DNA of 64,000 nt from Oceaniovalibus sp. ACAM 378 (GTDB taxonomy: Bacteria; Pseudomonadota; Alphaproteobacteria; Rhodobacterales; Rhodobacteraceae): the NCBI RefSeq assembly GCF_008085915.1, contig NZ_VSJK01000005.1, positions 248,001 to 312,000 on the forward strand, written 5' to 3'. This document shows, one piece after another, positions 35,463 through 44,472 of this stretch. Position numbers and translations under genes: made by a program. Under the pieces are notes generated by a model. It did not search any database. It saw only the letters and a program-made list of their open reading frames with translations, and had not been told where the DNA came from. How positions within the stretch are numbered: position 1 is the first letter of the stretch; each line of letters opens with the position of its first letter.

Positions 35463-36449
35463 ATGTCACATCTCGTTATTCATGCCGGGCAACATAAGAC
35501 GGGCACCACATCGGTGCAACACCGACTTGCCCGAAATCGCGCCACCTTGGCGCGGCACGGCGTCATCTATCCACCGACGCCCGGCACGGCGGGGCATCAC
35601 GTCATGGCAGGCACCGGATCGGGACTGCCGCAGATCTGCTTCGAAGCCGGAGGTCGGGACGAACTCTGGCAGTCCCTGCTCGACCGGCACGCCAATTCAG
35701 ACGACGTGGTGCTGCTGAGCAGCGAGGATTTCAGCATCGGTTTGCGCGACGGCTCGGATGAAAGGACCTCACTGGGCGGGTTCGTGAAGAAATTTGACCG
35801 GGTCACGGTCGTGCTGGTTCTGCGCCAGCCATTCGAATACATACAGTCGACCTTTATCATGAAAAGCGCAGCCGCACGCGCCCTCACCTGCGCCGGTTTC
35901 TTCAAGGGAGCGTTCTCGCCGACATCCAGCATATTTTTCGGACCGGAGTTGTTGAGCGAACTGACGCGCACGCTTCCTGGCGCCGAGCTTGTATGCGCCT
36001 CTTACGAGCCGCTGGCCGCGCAGCCGGACGGAGTGCTCGACTTTGTCCTTTCGGCGACCGAAACCGAGCTGAGCAGTAAAGACCTGCCCGAGGGCAAGCA
36101 AGACTGGCGCAACCGATCCGGCCTGCCGCTGCCGACCTACATGGCGCATTGCATCGCCGACAGCCCGCATTTTGTTGACGACGCCCTGATCAACTTCGCT
36201 CAGGAGGCGCTGGAGGCGCATTACGGGCAGTTTTCCGGGACGACCTGTTACACCCGGGCCGAACTGGCAAACTATGCGCCTGCCCTGCAGAAATGGCGGG
36301 ATGAACTGCGCGCGGAACTCGGCCCCGACACGCTCGTCGCGCCTTTCAAAATGCCTGATTACGAAGACTTCCTGCACCGGGAGGACCTTACCCCCGGCGC
36401 TTGGGTCGAAGTCTGCCGGGTTCTGAATCGGGTCCGGCAACTTCAGTAG
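35463..36449 (+). CDS. Sulfotransferase-like protein
   Basis: A 328-residue sulfotransferase homologue. The phosphosulfate loop is HAGQHKTGTTSVQHRLARN at residues 5-23, and VTVVLVLRQPFEYIQSTFI near residue 122 is the 3'-phosphate segment (Arg-Gln-Pro instead of Arg-Asp/Asn-Pro). Start ATG 35463 has GGAGA six bases upstream. It is divergent from the NPDV/halogenase operon (116 bases) and its 3' end overlaps the RgpF-like gene by seven bases. Probably sulfates a saccharide, acceptor unknown. Confidence 0.7.
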   Translation: MSHLVIHAGQHKTGTTSVQHRLARNRATLARHGVIYPPTPGTAGHHVMAGTGSGLPQICFEAGGRDELWQSLLDRHANSDDVVLLSSEDFSIGLRDGSDERTSLGGFVKKFDRVTVVLVLRQPFEYIQSTFIMKSAAARALTCAGFFKGAFSPTSSIFFGPELLSELTRTLPGAELVCASYEPLAAQPDGVLDFVLSATETELSSKDLPEGKQDWRNRSGLPLPTYMAHCIADSPHFVDDALINFAQEALEAHYGQFSGTTCYTRAELANYAPALQKWRDELRAELGPDTLVAPFKMPDYEDFLHREDLTPGAWVEVCRVLNRVRQLQ

Positions 36450-38029
36450 AACGACTTCACACCGGTCGTTTCATCCGTCTGCGTATCAAGGATCATCAAC
36501 TTTTGGCCGCGCCGCCAGCCCGATAAGGCGACCACCCGTTCGATTCCATGGGCGAGTGTGCCATCCAGTTGCCCGGCCTCGACATCGAAATCATCAGCCA
36601 CCAGGTTCAGCTCGGCGAGGAGCTCCAGCGCCGCCAACCGGGCGATGAACATTGACCCGGCCATGAAGTGCCCTTGCTGACGGCAGAAACGGACATCGAG
36701 CTGCAGCCGCCGGACCAGCGTGCTCACAATGCCGCCGTTGTTGTACATGTATGGAGCCAGAGGCAGGACATGGCCGGCAAGACCGACAAAGCCAACATCG
36801 GTGTGACGGCGAAGCATCTCGGTGGCAAACTCAAGGTTGTCGGGGTCGGTCAGAGGCCGTAAAAGCGCGTCGGCCCAATCGCGGCCATCCGGGCGGTGCA
36901 ACGATTTCTTCGTATGCAGTTTGAGAACGCAGTCGTGACCGTCCCTGACCAGCTTCGGGAGTTGCGCGAGGAAGGGCGCGATATCCCGCCCGCGGTTCTC
37001 GACCACGCACAACTCGTGATCAAGCCCCGAGCGCGCCATGTCCGCGGCCACCTCGTTTTCCTGGGCCGCCATCGTGGTGACGTAAAGCTTCATCGGCAAG
37101 GCAGAGGCCGCAAGACGATCAAGGATCCGGCGCGCCACGTCGGGATAGAAGGCGTGCAGACAGACGGCCAGAGGCTTTGGTTGGGCGCTACGCGGAAAAG
37201 CGACAAGTTTGCCCAAATCATTATGCGCCGCGGAATCCGAGTCCGTGGCGCGGGTCGGTTGCCGGGCCGGCAGCGTGCCAAGGACAACCATGTCGTTGAG
37301 CGTCGGCAGATCGCCGGAGCTTGGCGCAACCTGCGAAAACCCGTTGATCCGGGCCTCGATCAGGAAGTCGAAGAATGGCCGTTCCGCTGCCACGCCGGTC
37401 CGCTGTCGTCGCGCGTTCCACGCACCGGGATCAAACCGGCGCGAGGGCGATTGCCCCTGCGCATCTCCGAACGACGCAAAGTCCAGAATCGCCTGCCAGG
37501 CTGCGGCGCTCGAGGGTTCGTCCTGCCCCAGCAGATGGGCCGGATCGACCCATTCCGCCACCTCGGAGGCCAATCGCCCTGCACGCAACTGGGCGAACGC
37601 CTCGATCGGGTCGGCAGACAGCCAGGGGCTGAGGGCTACATGGTAATCAGCGATGATGGCGAGTGTTTGCCGCGTCGAAGCCAGTTCCGGCCGCAGGTCG
37701 GGCCGCATCCGTTCCACATAGCCGAAATCGATCAGCGGATGTGGCCAGCGCCGCGCCCTTGGGCCTGCAACGGCGAAATCCATCAATTGCTCTACCGGAT
37801 CGGCGATACGGTAAAGCCGGGCGTAATGCTCTGTATCGACAAACGGAAAAAGCGCCGTCCGACCTTCCGCAGAAACGTCCGCGTAAAGATCGACGAATTC
37901 TTCCGGATAGCAAATCTCCGCCCCGGTATGTTCTCTGGCCGCCTCCTGGCAGATCAGGTTCCGATGGAGCGCCACATCGAGCATAGCAAAAAGCACCTTC
38001 AGATCGCCGCAAGCGTCGTTGGTTTTCAT
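36443..38029 (-). CDS. RgpF-like (rhamnan synthesis F family) protein
   Basis: A 528-residue protein. Residues about 285-510 match RgpF-type domains: PLAVCLHAFYPDVARRILDRL, VENRGRDIAPFLAQLPKLV, LKLHTKKSLHRPDGRDWA and HFMAGSMFIARLAALELLAEL. RgpF proteins take part in rhamnose-glucose polysaccharide assembly in streptococci and are widespread as putative glycosyltransferases. The N-terminal 280 residues are helical with degenerate aromatic repeats (FVDTEHYARLYRIAD, LIDFGYVERMRPDL) reminiscent of the NPDV repeats. Last gene of the minus-strand unit 38926-36443 (four-base overlap with the gene before). Confidence 0.75.
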   Translation of the reverse strand: MKTNDACGDLKVLFAMLDVALHRNLICQEAAREHTGAEICYPEEFVDLYADVSAEGRTALFPFVDTEHYARLYRIADPVEQLMDFAVAGPRARRWPHPLIDFGYVERMRPDLRPELASTRQTLAIIADYHVALSPWLSADPIEAFAQLRAGRLASEVAEWVDPAHLLGQDEPSSAAAWQAILDFASFGDAQGQSPSRRFDPGAWNARRQRTGVAAERPFFDFLIEARINGFSQVAPSSGDLPTLNDMVVLGTLPARQPTRATDSDSAAHNDLGKLVAFPRSAQPKPLAVCLHAFYPDVARRILDRLAASALPMKLYVTTMAAQENEVAADMARSGLDHELCVVENRGRDIAPFLAQLPKLVRDGHDCVLKLHTKKSLHRPDGRDWADALLRPLTDPDNLEFATEMLRRHTDVGFVGLAGHVLPLAPYMYNNGGIVSTLVRRLQLDVRFCRQQGHFMAGSMFIARLAALELLAELNLVADDFDVEAGQLDGTLAHGIERVVALSGWRRGQKLMILDTQTDETTGVKSFY

Positions 38030-38535
38030 TTTTCCGGTTCCGTCGTCGGCTGTTGCGGTGCGATGTCGATCGGCACCCTGTCCGGCACCGTCCCGCTCAG
38101 CACTTGACGCCAGCGGGCCATGGTCGCCACCGCGGCAGCATTCGGCGCACGGCCCTGACGCCGGCCCTCGGCGCGGTAATGGTCCAGGCCCGACTGATAC
38201 CGGCGCTCGGCCACGGCCAGGCGGGCCTCAGGATAGGTTTCGAGATACCAATACTCGTCAAAGTTGCGCGTCACCGCAACCAATCCGGCAAAATAACCGG
38301 TCCCGGCAAAATGCGCAGCGATCGAGTCCGCCGGCCCCCAGTCGACCTCGGCCTTGAGATCGTAGTCGCGCAGATAGGCACGTTCGTCGATCGCAACATC
38401 AGAGAGGATCATCTCCAGCACGCCGCGCAGGAATGCGCCGTCCACTTCCAGCCGTTCGACGGTTTCGAGCCGCTCTCCGTCCTTCAGACCGAGACGTCGC
38501 TCCAGCCTCTCGAGATCGGGATAGACATCATACAT
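38026..38535 (-). CDS. Small NPDV-repeat-like protein
   Basis: A 169-residue soluble protein. Its second half contains FDEYWYLETYPEARLAVAER, then SGLDHYRAEGRRQGRAPN, the same aromatic repeat as in the gene at 33286 (where it reads YLxxNPDVxxAGxxPLxHYxxxGxxEGRxP). The N-terminus (DLERLERRLGLKDGERLE) is helical. No enzymatic motif. Genes on both sides overlap it by 4 and 8 bases, so it belongs with the RgpF-like protein and may be its repeat-module partner. Confidence 0.65.
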   Translation of the reverse strand: MYDVYPDLERLERRLGLKDGERLETVERLEVDGAFLRGVLEMILSDVAIDERAYLRDYDLKAEVDWGPADSIAAHFAGTGYFAGLVAVTRNFDEYWYLETYPEARLAVAERRYQSGLDHYRAEGRRQGRAPNAAAVATMARWRQVLSGTVPDRVPIDIAPQQPTTEPEK

Positions 38536-38926
38536 GGCAGACAGATTCCAGCGAGATCAGCAGCAGGCCGAGGCGACGATTGTCGGGCCCCGGCGCGCGC
38601 AGGGACCGCGAACTTCGGATCGAGACGGTAAAGCCGTCCGCGGCCGCCCGGTCGACGGGCAGCGGCAGCAATATATTCTCGAAACTGTTCTCGGGCGAGA
38701 TAAAGACATGGCTGGCCAGCCGCGTCGTTCCGGCCCTCACAACCACCTCCTGGGTCGGTCCGATCAGGGGCATCGTGGCGGGGCGGAACAGTTCCAGCCG
38801 CAGATGCGTGGCCGCATCGTCGATACGGGTACAACGCAGCTTGATGAAGGGGCTGATCCAGCCGTCGGAATACCAGATTCCCGAAAGAACGGTGGGTGCC
38901 GGATCCGGCTCGGTCACATCATCCAT
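38528..38926 (-). CDS. Hypothetical protein, beta-rich
   Basis: A 132-residue protein not recognised as a family. It opens with SGIWYSDGWISPFIKLRCTR and has alternating strands (ASHVFISPENSFENILLPLP, GLLLISLESV) that look like a beta-sandwich binding module. I chose ATG 38926, with AAGG about nine bases upstream; the frame extends to a GTG at 38986. It overlaps the next gene by eight bases, so it is co-translated with the repeat protein and RgpF-like gene. Confidence 0.6.
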   Translation of the reverse strand: MDDVTEPDPAPTVLSGIWYSDGWISPFIKLRCTRIDDAATHLRLELFRPATMPLIGPTQEVVVRAGTTRLASHVFISPENSFENILLPLPVDRAAADGFTVSIRSSRSLRAPGPDNRRLGLLLISLESVCHV

Positions 38927-39056
38927 AGTCCGTTGCCTTGCATGGGACACTGCTCGCCAATCGGGCAAGATCGCTTCGGCGAACACCGGGATATCTCGTC
39001 AGGTCGCTCTGTTCGAGGGTGTAGCGTGTCAGGCTTGGAGATAAAAAGTCAAAAGC

Positions 39057-40229
39057 CTAACTTGTCAAGCTGCGCGCCTTCAGATGGGCCTTCATCTGCT
39101 CCAGAGTCTGTGTCATGGCCTCCGCCTGTGCCTTGCCCCTCGCGTCCAGCCTCGCAAGAATGGCGAGGTGACGTTCCGCCACCGGCAACTGCTGCGCCAC
39201 CTCGTCCATGTCATCGGTCAAGATGGCACGGCTGGCGGTCAGCAGCGCGATCTGCACCTGGGCGGCGATCAGGTGAAACGCGTTCTCGTCAAGCAGTTTA
39301 CCTACCAATCTACCGGTGGCCGCGAACCACTCCTCGTCGATCAGAAAAGGGCCGGCGCCCTCAGTTGGATCGCGATAGGCGATCCGCAGCTTTTCAGCCT
39401 CGGGCAGCCGCGCATTGACCGCCTCGATCTCCGCAGCGTTCCGCTCAATGTACTGCCGTTGCCAGTCGAGGGATTGCACGTGATAGCCGACGGCAGGGAC
39501 CGGGACCGACGTCTTGAGACCCAGCTTCATGCGCGTCGCGGACTGGCTTCCCTCCGGGCTCATGGCCTTGAGGAAAGCGAATTCCGGCGCGCGAAGCGAA
39601 CGGTTAGACATACGGCCCCCGGCGTCGGCCAGGACGTCCTCGCCAACGCCGAGGATGTCGGTCAGGAGCTGCTTGAGCACGGTCGACCATCGGCTGTAAT
39701 TATACGCCTCGATGCTGAAACCCGGCAGGTCCAGCCCCTCTTCCAGATAGAATCTGATCTGGGCAAAACGGCCTTGCGGCCCCGTTCCGGCAAAGTGCCT
39801 TTCCACGCTGCCATCTGACCGACCGACGTTTTGCGCCGCCCTGGAAACGGCGAAATCAATCGGGTCGCGGACCATCATCACCGTCCGGACCCGCGTAATG
39901 GCATTCACCGAGCAGAACCTCTGAAGCTGTCGGAACATCGGGTGATCCGGCTCGGTCAGGGGCTCGAAGAAATGCTCCGAATGCAGGACGATCCGCGGCG
40001 CCTCGGGCGCGATCGGCATATCGCCCTGCCGGGACAGAATATCGTGGTTGCCCCGCACATCCTGGGCTTGCTCACGCGGGTCCTGAGGTTCCCCAGGCCG
40101 CGCGGGAGGAAGCGGATAGTGGATCCCCCGGGCGGCCAGTCGATCGGCGTTATGGGCCAGCAGACCCTGCGCATAGGTCGTCCCGGTCTTGCCATGCCCG
40201 ACAAACAATATGAGTTCTCGGTTCTGCAT
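39057..40229 (-). CDS. Sulfotransferase-like protein with C-terminal extension
   Basis: A 390-residue protein. The N-terminus ELILFVGHGKTGTTYAQGLL is the PAPS-binding loop, and VMMVRDPIDFAVSRAAQN near residue 130 is the 3'-phosphate motif. After residue 300 a helical extension follows (HLAILARLDARGKAQAEAMT). Start ATG at 40229 is supported by GGAGA seven bases upstream. It lies first in a minus-strand run leading to the small repeat protein and RgpF-like gene after a 130-base gap. It is the third sulfotransferase homologue in the window. Confidence 0.7.
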   Translation of the reverse strand: MQNRELILFVGHGKTGTTYAQGLLAHNADRLAARGIHYPLPPARPGEPQDPREQAQDVRGNHDILSRQGDMPIAPEAPRIVLHSEHFFEPLTEPDHPMFRQLQRFCSVNAITRVRTVMMVRDPIDFAVSRAAQNVGRSDGSVERHFAGTGPQGRFAQIRFYLEEGLDLPGFSIEAYNYSRWSTVLKQLLTDILGVGEDVLADAGGRMSNRSLRAPEFAFLKAMSPEGSQSATRMKLGLKTSVPVPAVGYHVQSLDWQRQYIERNAAEIEAVNARLPEAEKLRIAYRDPTEGAGPFLIDEEWFAATGRLVGKLLDENAFHLIAAQVQIALLTASRAILTDDMDEVAQQLPVAERHLAILARLDARGKAQAEAMTQTLEQMKAHLKARSLTS

Positions 40230-40318
40230 TTCGGTTCTCCGCTACTGCCATTTTGGTTCGGGTTGTGGCAGGTTCGCCATGACTCTTCCATGGTTTACTT
40301 TCGCGAATCGGGCCCCGC

Positions 40319-40948
40319 ATGCATCAGAACGAAAAGCTCGCCATCCTACGCCGGGACAGATCCGAATGGGATGCGCGATGGGCGCGCCCCGGGATGGAGG
40401 CCTTCTGGCTGGATCGCGAACTGCCACCGGAGGTCGAGTCGATGCTCGACGATGGTTGGCTGCTGCCCGGAGAGACCGTGCTGGATGTCGGATGCGGCGA
40501 TGGCCGCACTGCAGGCGCACTAGTGCGCCGTGGTTTCAAAGTCACCGGGATCGACAGTTCACATTCCGCGATCCGGCGCGGACAACGCGCCTTTCACGAC
40601 AGCGAGGAGGCCCCGGTCTTGCGAGTCTTTGACATCTGCAGCAGCAGCGGCCGGCTCGGACGATTTGACACGATACTGGATCGCGGTTGCCTGCATTGCA
40701 TTCCCGAAGCCATCCTGCCTGACTATTTCGCGGGCGCAGCGCGCCAACTCAAGCCCGGCGGACAGCTTTGCGTTTTGTACAAGACATCATCCGCCGCAGC
40801 CGAAGAAACGGCGGACCTTGTCGAACTGCTCTCCCGCGCCTCCGCCGGCCCGTTCGAATGCGAATACGTGATCTCTACAGAAATTACTGGACAGTCGAGC
40901 GCGGTTCCCGCCGTCTGCATGCGAATGCGCCAAACCGAAACCCACTGA
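40319..40948 (+). CDS. Class I SAM-dependent methyltransferase (TPMT-like)
   Basis: A 209-residue methyltransferase. N-terminal WDARWARPGMEAFWLDRELP is typical of thiopurine-methyltransferase/tellurite-methyltransferase relatives, motif I is VLDVGCGDGRTAGALVRRG at about residue 58, and CIPEAILPDYFAGAARQLKPGG follows. Substrate unknown. Divergent from the sulfotransferase gene across 89 bases. Confidence 0.75.
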   Translation: MHQNEKLAILRRDRSEWDARWARPGMEAFWLDRELPPEVESMLDDGWLLPGETVLDVGCGDGRTAGALVRRGFKVTGIDSSHSAIRRGQRAFHDSEEAPVLRVFDICSSSGRLGRFDTILDRGCLHCIPEAILPDYFAGAARQLKPGGQLCVLYKTSSAAAEETADLVELLSRASAGPFECEYVISTEITGQSSAVPAVCMRMRQTETH

Positions 40949-41215
40949 CCCGGCGAGGGCGCCGGACGGCGCGGTCGGTTGTCCCGCCTGCACCCGCCAG
41001 ATGGCATGGTCCCGGCGACCGGCCTGGCAAAGCCGTACCGACCGCGCGCGTCCCGTTCGGATGGCGCGCGGACCAGATAACAGATCAGGAGAATGTCACA
41101 GTCGGCATCCCGATCACCTCGGGGTCGAGAGATGCTGACCAGCCAAGACGTCCCGGCTCCAGCGCGATACCGTGATGGCCAAGGGATGAATGAAAGCAGC
41201 AGGTTATATGGCAAG

Positions 41216-41305
41216 TGGCGGACAGACAGGGATTCGAACCCTGGAGACGGTCACCCGCCTACACACTTTCCAGGCGTGCGCCTTCGACCACTCGGCCACC
41301 TGTCC
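41216..41305 (-). tRNA. tRNA-Ser(GGA)
   Basis: The minus strand gives GGACAGG (5' acceptor, from 41305), the D-arm GGCCGAGTGG, an anticodon loop CTGGAAA with GGA at the centre, a long variable arm (GTGTAGGCGGGTGACCGTCTC region), the T-arm GGTTCGAATCC, and TCTGTCC-G-CCA at 41216. A class II tRNA of 90 bases with encoded CCA; reads UCC/UCU serine codons. It sits at the right edge of the accessory glycan/halogenase region, its 3' end facing that region. Confidence 0.95.
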
Positions 41306-41352
41306 GTGGGGCGTGAGTTAGCCAAAAGCGAGCGGCGATGCAAGGGTGTGTT

Positions 41353-42069
41353 TCAGACCGTGTGAATATAGACGCGGCGGTTCTGTGCGCCCTTCTTTTC
41401 AATCTTGCCCAGACGCAGGCGGCCGATCTCGCCGGTGTGGCGCACATGGGTGCCGCCGCAGGGTTGCAGATCAATCTGATTTGCCCCGCTGCCGATCATG
41501 ACCAGCCGGATTTTTCCGGTGCCCATGGGCGGCGCCACTGACATTGTCTTGACCAGACCGGGGTTGGCACGCAGCTCGTCGTCGGAGATCCACGACTCGG
41601 TCACCTCAAGGTTTCGCGCCACCAGATCGTTCAGAGCGACCTCGATCGCAGTTTTGTCCTCGGGCGATTCGGGCATGTCGAAATCCAGCCGCCCCTTGTC
41701 GGCCGAGACCGACCCGCCAGTCACCGGCAGCGGGATCACCACCGACAGAAGATGCAGCGCGGTGTGGATCCGCATGTGCCGCAGCCGCCTGCCCCAGTCG
41801 AGCCGCAAGATCACCTCGACGCCCACGGGGGGCAATGGTCCGGGCGCAGCGGGCACGGCGATCAACGCGCCCTCGGTGCCCTTGATGCAGGTGGCGATCT
41901 CTATCTGCCCGCCCGGCCAGTCGATCCACCCGCTGTCCCCTGGCTGCCCGCCGCCCGTGGGGTAAAACAACGTGCGGTCCAGAACGATTCCGCCCTCGTC
42001 GGTCAGGGCGAACACTCTGGCGGTCGCTTCTGTCAGATAGGCGTCGTCGCGGAACAGCGGTTGAGTCAT
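41353..42069 (-). CDS. Alanyl-tRNA editing protein AlaX
   Basis: A 238-residue editing-domain protein. Landmarks LDRTLFYPTGGGQPGDSGWI, HMRIHTALHLLSVVIP (zinc His cluster HxxxH), and IDLQPCGGTHVRHTGEIG (zinc Cys/His of AlaRS/AlaX). It hydrolyses mischarged Ser- or Gly-tRNA(Ala) in trans. Its start overlaps the stop of the mechanosensitive channel by four bases, and a Ser tRNA is encoded just downstream. Confidence 0.9.
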   Translation of the reverse strand: MTQPLFRDDAYLTEATARVFALTDEGGIVLDRTLFYPTGGGQPGDSGWIDWPGGQIEIATCIKGTEGALIAVPAAPGPLPPVGVEVILRLDWGRRLRHMRIHTALHLLSVVIPLPVTGGSVSADKGRLDFDMPESPEDKTAIEVALNDLVARNLEVTESWISDDELRANPGLVKTMSVAPPMGTGKIRLVMIGSGANQIDLQPCGGTHVRHTGEIGRLRLGKIEKKGAQNRRVYIHTV

Positions 42070-44456
42070 GATAATTGCTCCTCGGGGGCATTGGTGTCGG
42101 TGGTCGGATACGAAGGCCCGGTGGCGGGCAAAGCATCGGGATTGCGCAATCGGATCACGCGTTGGGCCACCGGAATTTCAAAACCCTCCGCTGCGAACCT
42201 TGCGGCAATTTCGTGGTTCATGTCGGATTTGACCGTCATCACAAAATTCACATCCCGAAGAATTGCTCGGATCTCGAAATTCATCGAATCCGGTCCGAAC
42301 CCCTGAAACAGGACAACGGGCGGCGGGATCAGCACGACCAGAGGATGCGCCTCGGCGATGGATTGCAACACCGTTTCGACCCTGCGCGTGTCGGTGCCAT
42401 GGGCGACGCCGACGGGCACGATGACCCGCCCCGTCAGGTTGCCGCGGGTCCAGTTGGTGACGGTGCCGCTGACGAAATCAGCGTTCGGCACGATCACGTC
42501 GGTCCTGTCGAAGGTCTCGATCCGGGTTGCGCGGACCGAGATCGCCTTGACGAAGCCCATCTGACCGCCGACCTCGATCCAGTCGCCCTCGGAAATCGGA
42601 CGCTCGATCAGAAGGATGATGCCCGCTACAAAGTTCGACACGATGTTCTGCAAACCAAAGCCGATACCAACAGAAAGCGCACCAGCAACGATGGCCAGCG
42701 ATGACAGGTCGATCCCCGCAGTGGTAATGGCAAACACGATTGCCAGAAAAACCCCAAGATATCCGAGCCCCGCAAGGATCGCATTGCGCCCGCCGGTGTC
42801 GATGCGTGTGCGCGGCAGAACGGCCGAGCGAAGCAAGCCCTGCGCCAGCCGGGTTAACCCGAAACCGATGGCAAAGATCACCAGGAATGTTACAAAATCC
42901 GACGGCGAAAGATGCATCTCGCCGATGGAAAACCCTTCGCGGAAACGGGTCCAGAGTTCCGAAAGATCGGTGGTCCGTGCCCCCCAGATCAGCGCGAACA
43001 ATGGCAGCGCCGCCAGTGAAAGCGCAAAGATGATCAACACCGGCACCAAAGCGTCGCCGGCCTGTTCATCGCTCTGTCCGGTCAACAGGGAATAGCCATC
43101 GCGCACAACGATCCACAGCACCGCCAGAGTGGTGACCAGAGCCAAACTAAGTGCAGTGGGAAACAGCAGGCCCTTGGCGGCCACGTGATATCCCGCCACC
43201 GCCAGCAGCGGCCCGATCAACCCCAGCCCCATGACGATCCGCCCGATCAGGTGTATCAGCCAGTTGAAATAGCCAGCATCGAATCCGTCTTCGTCGCGCA
43301 TGTCGCGCGGGATTTTATATCCCGTCAGGATCATCCCGAGGCGCCACAGGATCAGTCCGGCCGTTACAAGGATCGGAAAATCCAGCACGACGACGGTCGC
43401 GGGATCGTATCGGTCGAAATTCGCCAGCCGCGTCAGTAGCGCGTTCAGGCTGAGGCATACGCCCAGACCCAGAAACATCAGCCGCCCGTTGCGGCGAAAA
43501 CCGGCGGACAGGATCAGTGGTGCGGCAATGCTGTCGCGGCGCGGAAATGTCCGCGCGCCCAGCCACAGCGCACCAAAGAACAGTGCGCCGATCCACGGCA
43601 GAAGCTCCGCAATGATCCGGCCGCGCAGGCCCAGAGATCCGCTGGCAAAGGCCGCTTCGCGCAGTGCGACCATGCCAAGGACAGGCACAACAATCTGCAT
43701 CAACGACACGACAAACGCAAAGGCCGGATGGCCGAACCTGCGGCCACCGCGCCGTTCATACAGATACAGCGTCAGTCGCTCCATCCACGCCCGCCCGCGC
43801 ACCACAAGTGCAACGGCGACAAACAGAAAGAACAGCATCCAGGGCAGGTTTTCCAGCGGCTCGGGCCGGGAATCAGTGCGGCGCAAACCGGCAGAGATTT
43901 CGTTCTTCAGCTGGACAAGGCTCTGATTCAGTTCCCCAAGCGCCGGCCCCCAGAACGCCGGGTTCAATGGCCAGGGCCCCCGGGTCATCCATTCGTCGGT
44001 TCGGCGCAGACGCATGGTCGAGTCGATCTCGCGGATCAGACCGTCGGCGCGGTTATAGGCCGCTTCGGCCTCGCGCCGGGGGACAGTGATGCGCGCCAAC
44101 TGCTCCATGAGTTCGGCGCGACGGATGGCGATCTCTTCGGGTTCGGCCGGCTCGCCCTCGGCGGGCAATGGGCCCAACCCGTCGATCTGCGCCTGAAGCG
44201 TGTCGATACGCGTCTTGTTGGCACCCTGCGCCGACAGAAACCGTTCGCGGAAGGTCGCGATTTCCGCACGCAGCTGATCCATCGCACGATCCGACGCCCG
44301 CCCGGTTTCAAGCGTCTCCTCGGCCCGCTCGGCCAAAGCGCCCCAAGCCGCGACATCCTGTGCCACGGCCTCCCCCGGCCCGGCCAGAAGCGCCAGACAC
44401 AACAGAACTGTGCGCAACAAGGCGCTGAGGATGGCGGGCCGCTTCATCCGTGCCAT
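42066..44456 (-). CDS. DUF3772/MscS-family mechanosensitive ion channel
   Basis: A 796-residue inner-membrane channel: a signal or first helix (AILSALLRTVLLCLALLAGP, cleaved near AVAQD), a periplasmic coiled-coil DUF3772 region (residues about 35-190, EIATFRERFLSAQGANKTRI), about eleven helices, then the MscS pore and beta domain (SVGIGFGLQNIVSNFVAGI and RPISEGDWIEVGGQMGF). MscS-like members release solutes on hypo-osmotic shock. I chose the ATG at 44456; further upstream the frame is inside cysK. The gene is followed by AlaX (four-base overlap). Confidence 0.85.
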   Translation of the reverse strand: MARMKRPAILSALLRTVLLCLALLAGPGEAVAQDVAAWGALAERAEETLETGRASDRAMDQLRAEIATFRERFLSAQGANKTRIDTLQAQIDGLGPLPAEGEPAEPEEIAIRRAELMEQLARITVPRREAEAAYNRADGLIREIDSTMRLRRTDEWMTRGPWPLNPAFWGPALGELNQSLVQLKNEISAGLRRTDSRPEPLENLPWMLFFLFVAVALVVRGRAWMERLTLYLYERRGGRRFGHPAFAFVVSLMQIVVPVLGMVALREAAFASGSLGLRGRIIAELLPWIGALFFGALWLGARTFPRRDSIAAPLILSAGFRRNGRLMFLGLGVCLSLNALLTRLANFDRYDPATVVVLDFPILVTAGLILWRLGMILTGYKIPRDMRDEDGFDAGYFNWLIHLIGRIVMGLGLIGPLLAVAGYHVAAKGLLFPTALSLALVTTLAVLWIVVRDGYSLLTGQSDEQAGDALVPVLIIFALSLAALPLFALIWGARTTDLSELWTRFREGFSIGEMHLSPSDFVTFLVIFAIGFGLTRLAQGLLRSAVLPRTRIDTGGRNAILAGLGYLGVFLAIVFAITTAGIDLSSLAIVAGALSVGIGFGLQNIVSNFVAGIILLIERPISEGDWIEVGGQMGFVKAISVRATRIETFDRTDVIVPNADFVSGTVTNWTRGNLTGRVIVPVGVAHGTDTRRVETVLQSIAEAHPLVVLIPPPVVLFQGFGPDSMNFEIRAILRDVNFVMTVKSDMNHEIAARFAAEGFEIPVAQRVIRLRNPDALPATGPSYPTTDTNAPEEQLS

Positions 44457-44472
44457 GACGACCCCGCGTTCA

